The notes under the pieces are model-generated. The model ran no database searches and had not been told where the DNA came from. It worked only from the letters and a program-made list of their open reading frames with translations. Shown piece by piece: positions 60,205 through 64,000 of a stretch of 64,000 bases of DNA. Each line of letters starts with the position of its first letter. The stretch's first letter is position 1. The stretch is taken from positions 1-64,000 of the forward strand of contig MNXA01000039.1 of the NCBI GenBank assembly GCA_001871195.1. The letters run 5' to 3'. This stretch comes from Zetaproteobacteria bacterium CG1_02_55_237. GTDB taxonomy: Bacteria; Pseudomonadota; Zetaproteobacteria; Mariprofundales; Mariprofundaceae. The position numbers were made by a program, and so were the translations under genes.

Positions 60205-60426
60205 ATGGCAAGACATACAGTGTGCAGAAAATGCGGCCAGCCGTATCATACGGAATGGGGTGGCAGTTCTTGGGTTTGGCTGCTTTTAGCCACGCTGTGT
60301 GCTGTTTCCATGGTGTTTCTTATTCCGACAATTCTCTATCCGATCTGGGTGTTTGCCAGCAGAGAGAAGGTATGCCTGACTTGCGGCCGGGAACCGGGAA
60401 ACAACGATGATGCAGGCAAGCCGTGA
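60205..60426 (+). CDS. zinc-ribbon membrane protein, unknown function
   Basis: 73 residues. CRKCGQPYHT at the N-terminus and CLTCGREPG at the C-terminus are two Cys-x-x-Cys knuckles that can bind one zinc together. Between them lie two hydrophobic stretches (VWLLLATLCAVSMVFLIPTILYPI in total), which would form a helical hairpin so that both knuckles face the cytosol. I know no function. Confidence 0.65.
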   Translation: MARHTVCRKCGQPYHTEWGGSSWVWLLLATLCAVSMVFLIPTILYPIWVFASREKVCLTCGREPGNNDDAGKP

Positions 60427-60447
60427 TACCTGACTTTGATGCGGATT

Positions 60448-60882
60448 CTATTTTGATTTGAAGCTGATGATGTGGCGGCGGTCGCGTTTGTCCGGGCGTT
60501 TGTCGGGTGCGGGGGATGATGCGGCATGCAGCTTATGCTGTTCGGCAAGCGTGGCGCGCCGTTCAATGCTCTCAGGAGTTTCAGTATAAAGCGTCTGCGC
60601 CTGTGAAGCAGGGCCGCGTTTCTCAGACAGTCCCGTGACCAGCAGATCAAAGGCCTGCTGTTCCTTCTGAAGGCTGATGGCATCACCGATATGCACCAGC
60701 TTTGCTGGTTTGGCACGCACCCCGTTGATCCACACATGCCCGCCTTTCACCGCATCGGCAGCCATGCTACGCACCTTGTAAAAGCGCGCCGCCCACAACC
60801 ATTTATCAATCCTGACGCCTGCATCGCCAATCAAATTATCCGGCCTTACCCCCTCAGGAGACTTTCTCGAGCGGATGTTCAT
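60448..60882 (-). CDS. hslR: Hsp15-like S4 RNA-binding protein
   Basis: 144 residues with an N-terminal S4 domain: RIDKWLWAARFYKVRSMAAD, then GHVWINGVRAKPAKLVHIGD, and a basic C-terminal tail. The YKVRS and WINGVRAKPAK text matches Hsp15, which binds stalled 50S subunits carrying a nascent chain and helps recycle them. Its start overlaps the stop of the kinase gene upstream by four bases. Confidence 0.92.
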   Translation of the reverse strand: MNIRSRKSPEGVRPDNLIGDAGVRIDKWLWAARFYKVRSMAADAVKGGHVWINGVRAKPAKLVHIGDAISLQKEQQAFDLLVTGLSEKRGPASQAQTLYTETPESIERRATLAEQHKLHAASSPAPDKRPDKRDRRHIISFKSK

Positions 60883-63800
60883 TGATGGCCAATCAACTTT
60901 AGAATCAGTTGGCTGAGCTTTTTATATGAAAACGGCTTGCTGATAATGGTGCTGTTCTCAACCTGATCCTCATCAGACATCGCCTGATCCTTGGCATAGC
61001 CGGTGGCGAAAATAATGGGCAACTTCTTATCCAGGCGTCGGATGGCTTTCGCCAGTTCGATACCGCCCATCTTCGGCATGACAATATCCGAGATCACCAG
61101 CCGGATATCATTCTGATGCAAGCTGAACATCTGCAGAGCGTCCTCGCCATCGCTAGCGATCAACACCTGATAGCCCATATCTTTAAGAACTTCCCCGGAT
61201 GTGACTCTCATATCCTCTTCATCATCCACCAGAAGAATGGTTTCTCCACTGCCGTGGACAATGCCGCCTGCATCTTTCTGGACTGAATCCTGAACTTTTT
61301 CCGTCAATGGCAGGTAAATATGAAAAGCCGAACCAACTCCCTTTTCGCTTTCCACTTCAATAATACCACCATGTGATTGCACAGCACCGTAAACCATTGC
61401 CAGACCCAGCCCCGTACCTTCGCCAATACCCTTGGTGGTGAAAAACGGCTCGAAAACCTTCTCCAAACACTCTGCTTCAATACCCTGTCCGTTGTCGCCC
61501 ACGCTTAGTTTTGCGAACCGCTTGCCCTTGGTCTCCGGGTGCACTTTTCCAAAAGCGGCTGTGGCGACAAATGGCTTGAGGCTGCAGAGGATGCTCGGTT
61601 GGCTCACATAAAAGACCGCATCGCGTGCATTGTTCAATAGATTCATCAATACCTGTTGCAACTGAGTAGCATCACCGGCAATGGTCAATTCTTCCTGGCA
61701 GATGTCGCAAGCGAGTTCGATATTCTCGGGGATGGCTGCTTTGACCAGTTGAAAGCCTTCCTTGATAAAGGTGTTGAGTGAGAAGGTGCTCATCTTCATC
61801 CGGTCTTTGCGGGCAAATGTGAGTAGTTGCTTGACCATATCTGCCGCGCGCTTGCCAAGTTGTTCGATGCCATCCAGCTTGGCGTCAACCTCCGGTTGTT
61901 GTTTCAGTTTTCGTTTGGCCAGATAAACATTACCCTGAATAGCTGCCAGCATATTGTTAAAGTCATGGGCGATACCACCTACCAGCGTGCCGATGGCCTC
62001 CATCTTCTGAGCCTGAAGGAACTGATCCTCCATTTTCTTGTATTCGCTCATGTCCTGTTGAATAGCAACATAATGGGTGGTTTCGCCAGCGCTGTTATGG
62101 ATGGGTGCTACAGACATCATCGCCGGATAAAAACTGCCATCCTTTCGACGATCGACCAGCGTGCCGTTCCAGACTTCACCGCGTGTGATCGTATCCCATA
62201 GCTCTTTGTAAAAGGCCTGATCCTGAGCCTGGCTTTTAAGGACCGCCGGGGTTTTGCCAAGTATTTCTTCCGGCGAATATCCCGTGACTTTGCTAAATGC
62301 CGGATTCACATATTCGAGTATGGCATTCCGATCTGTAATCATCATGGATTCGCCGGCGTGTTCTATGGCATGAAGTAACATGCGGGCTTTACCTTCGCTT
62401 GCTTTGCGCTCGGTAATATCCAGCGTTGTACCAATCGAGCGCAGTGGTGCGCCATCCTCATCCGAGTAGCTGGTCAGGCAGCGCTCATGTACCCATTTGA
62501 TAGAGCCGTCCTGCATCAGCAAGCGGTGCTCAATATCATACTGGGTTCTATTTTTTATCGACTCCGAATAAGCATGATTTACCAATTCACGGTCATCAGG
62601 GTGCACAATTTCCAGAAATGCATCATATGTTTCCGGCGCACTGGGATTCATGCCGAATATGCGGTACAACTCATTCGACCAGATTAAAACATTGTTGACC
62701 AAATCAAGTTGCCAATGACCAACCTGGGCTATGCGCTGGGCTTCCTCATGCATGGTCTGGATTTCCTGCAGCTGTTGCGTGTGTTCCCGCAAGGCATCTT
62801 CTGCCAGCTTGCGCGCGCTGATGTTTCTGACGAATGCAACGTTATATTCCTTGTCGCCAAATTTAACGAAGTTGGCGGCGACCTCGACCGGGAAAACAGA
62901 GCCATCCTTGCGGCTGTGCTGTGTTTCGAAGCTGAGGGAGCCTTTCTGCTTGAGTTCCTGCCAGTGAGCAGGCCATGTTTCAATCGGGAAATCAGGATCC
63001 ATGTCGGGGATGGACATCCCAAGCAGCTCTTCTCTTGTATAGCCATGTTCGCGGCATTCCGCTTCGTTGACGTAGCAAATCTTCGCCTGTTCATCGACCC
63101 AGACAATGCACTCAGGTGCATGGTCACTGACAAACTGGGTGAGCTGAAGATTTTCCTCCACCTGTTTGCGCTCGGAAATATCCTGATGTGTGCCGCAGAC
63201 TCGCAGTGGCTCGTTCGAGATGGGATCATAGGAAATGACCGCCCCTGAGCCCTGAATCCAGACCCAGTGCCCGTCTTTGTGCTTCATCCTGAATTCAACA
63301 GTATAAGGTTCACGATTGGTGAAAGAGGCTTCAATGACAGGCAGGACTCGCTGCTTGTCATCGGGGTGGACTCTTGCCTCCCAGTCGCTGACATTATTGG
63401 CGATATCTGCTCGATCCAGCCCCAGTATATCCAGCCAGCGATCATTCACCTGCTGAGCACCTGTTTTGAAATCCCAGTCCCAATAACCCAGTGCTGCACC
63501 AGCAATAACATGGCGTAATTGTTCTTCGCTCTGCTGCAGGGTTATTTCCGCCTGCTTGTGCTCGGTGATATCGCTGACCGCGCCGCTCCACAGGCTTTCA
63601 CCCTCGCCCTGAGCTGTGAGGTCGGATTTGATTTGTATCCAGCGCGTTTCGCCATGGATGATAAACCGGCCTTCCCAGCGAAAGGGCTTCATCAGCTCCT
63701 TGGCGTCAGTATTGGATTTTATCAGGCTATCCAGATCGTCGGGGTGTACAGTAGAAAAGGCAATGCTGGCGTCGCTCAGCACTGCGCCTTCGTCAAGGCC

Positions 63801-64000
63801 CAGTAGCTGGCAAAACACAGGGCTGACATATTCAAAGCTCATCGAGCCATCAGCATGAAAACGGAAGAGATAGACGCCAACGGGAATGTGCTGAACGAGG
63901 TTGTCGTAACGCGCCATGCTTTCTTCCAGCTTGGCCTCGGTCTGTTTGCGCTCGGTGATGTCACGGGTAAAAACTGCGGTAAGCTCTACCTTGCCCTTTT
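60879..64000 (-). CDS. multi-PAS hybrid histidine kinase, 5' end off window
   Basis: At least 1040 residues. The frame continues past the first ATG at 63917 to the window edge as [19 protein letters not shown], so a further PAS domain lies outside. Inside are five PAS units, each closing with a DITEHK, DISERK or NISARK type signature, then HisKA ([20 protein letters not shown]), HATPase ([34 protein letters not shown]) and a receiver ([31 protein letters not shown]). No membrane segment is seen in this part. It overlaps hslR by four bases, an unusual pairing. Confidence 0.92.
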   Translation of the reverse strand, partial: KGKVELTAVFTRDITERKQTEAKLEESMARYDNLVQHIPVGVYLFRFHADGSMSFEYVSPVFCQLLGLDEGAVLSDASIAFSTVHPDDLDSLIKSNTDAKELMKPFRWEGRFIIHGETRWIQIKSDLTAQGEGESLWSGAVSDITEHKQAEITLQQSEEQLRHVIAGAALGYWDWDFKTGAQQVNDRWLDILGLDRADIANNVSDWEARVHPDDKQRVLPVIEASFTNREPYTVEFRMKHKDGHWVWIQGSGAVISYDPISNEPLRVCGTHQDISERKQVEENLQLTQFVSDHAPECIVWVDEQAKICYVNEAECREHGYTREELLGMSIPDMDPDFPIETWPAHWQELKQKGSLSFETQHSRKDGSVFPVEVAANFVKFGDKEYNVAFVRNISARKLAEDALREHTQQLQEIQTMHEEAQRIAQVGHWQLDLVNNVLIWSNELYRIFGMNPSAPETYDAFLEIVHPDDRELVNHAYSESIKNRTQYDIEHRLLMQDGSIKWVHERCLTSYSDEDGAPLRSIGTTLDITERKASEGKARMLLHAIEHAGESMMITDRNAILEYVNPAFSKVTGYSPEEILGKTPAVLKSQAQDQAFYKELWDTITRGEVWNGTLVDRRKDGSFYPAMMSVAPIHNSAGETTHYVAIQQDMSEYKKMEDQFLQAQKMEAIGTLVGGIAHDFNNMLAAIQGNVYLAKRKLKQQPEVDAKLDGIEQLGKRAADMVKQLLTFARKDRMKMSTFSLNTFIKEGFQLVKAAIPENIELACDICQEELTIAGDATQLQQVLMNLLNNARDAVFYVSQPSILCSLKPFVATAAFGKVHPETKGKRFAKLSVGDNGQGIEAECLEKVFEPFFTTKGIGEGTGLGLAMVYGAVQSHGGIIEVESEKGVGSAFHIYLPLTEKVQDSVQKDAGGIVHGSGETILLVDDEEDMRVTSGEVLKDMGYQVLIASDGEDALQMFSLHQNDIRLVISDIVMPKMGGIELAKAIRRLDKKLPIIFATGYAKDQAMSDEDQVENSTIISKPFSYKKLSQLILKLIGHQ

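Overview
The window is a stretch of a bacterial chromosome with ordinary proteobacterial gene density. It holds about 58 protein-coding genes or gene remnants on both strands, and I saw no rRNA, tRNA or CRISPR array. The content (SUF-only Fe-S assembly, System II cytochrome c maturation, a DSF quorum-sensing pair, a Hyf-like membrane complex without hydrogenase ligands, many PAS/hybrid kinases) fits an aerobic Gram-negative proteobacterium. My best guess is a Zetaproteobacterium of the Mariprofundus type, but that rests on remembered gene content, not on a marker in the window.

Left part (1-32.6 kb). A cut-off ISNCY-type transposase lies upstream of ilvC and secB. A convergent rpfF/rpfC pair follows. 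Next is a long minus-strand SUF operon: Rrf2 regulator, sufB, sufC, sufD, sufS, sufU, sufT, nnrS and a Rieske ferredoxin, with an IscR type-1-like operator in front of the regulator. A creatininase-family gene and a large collagen-like exported protein come next, beside a receiver-only protein, a LuxR-type regulator and a hybrid kinase; two near-identical palindromic boxes sit in this locus. The minus-strand group purD, purE, a tsaC-like gene, resB and ccsB follows, then trkH, yebC, a membrane hybrid kinase, adenine deaminase and hpt.

Middle (32.6-40.4 kb). A co-directional stress block holds a YeaQ-type membrane protein, a coiled-coil stress protein, an acetoin/diacetyl reductase, katG, Fe-sodB, an APC permease and nhaA. 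It starts at a frameshifted TPR remnant and is visibly more AT-rich around sodB.

Right part (40.4-64 kb). A tightly overlapping minus-strand operon encodes a Hyf/Ehr-like membrane complex: a cupin-XRE regulator, two tandem HyfB-like subunits, HyfC-, HyfE- and HyfF-like membrane subunits, a HycE-like large subunit whose first two NiFe cysteines are serines, and a HycG/NuoB-like subunit with its Fe-S cysteines intact. It is followed by murI, a methyltransferase remnant, a Phd/ParE toxin-antitoxin pair, purH, lipB, a NUDIX hydrolase, a lysine-rich exported protein, acnA, a YihY membrane protein, a zinc-ribbon membrane protein, hslR, and a multi-PAS hybrid kinase cut by the window end.

The most unusual systems are the non-hydrogenase Hyf-like complex with a duplicated pump subunit, the collagen-like gene with its shared operator-like boxes, and the DSF module lacking an adjacent rpfG.
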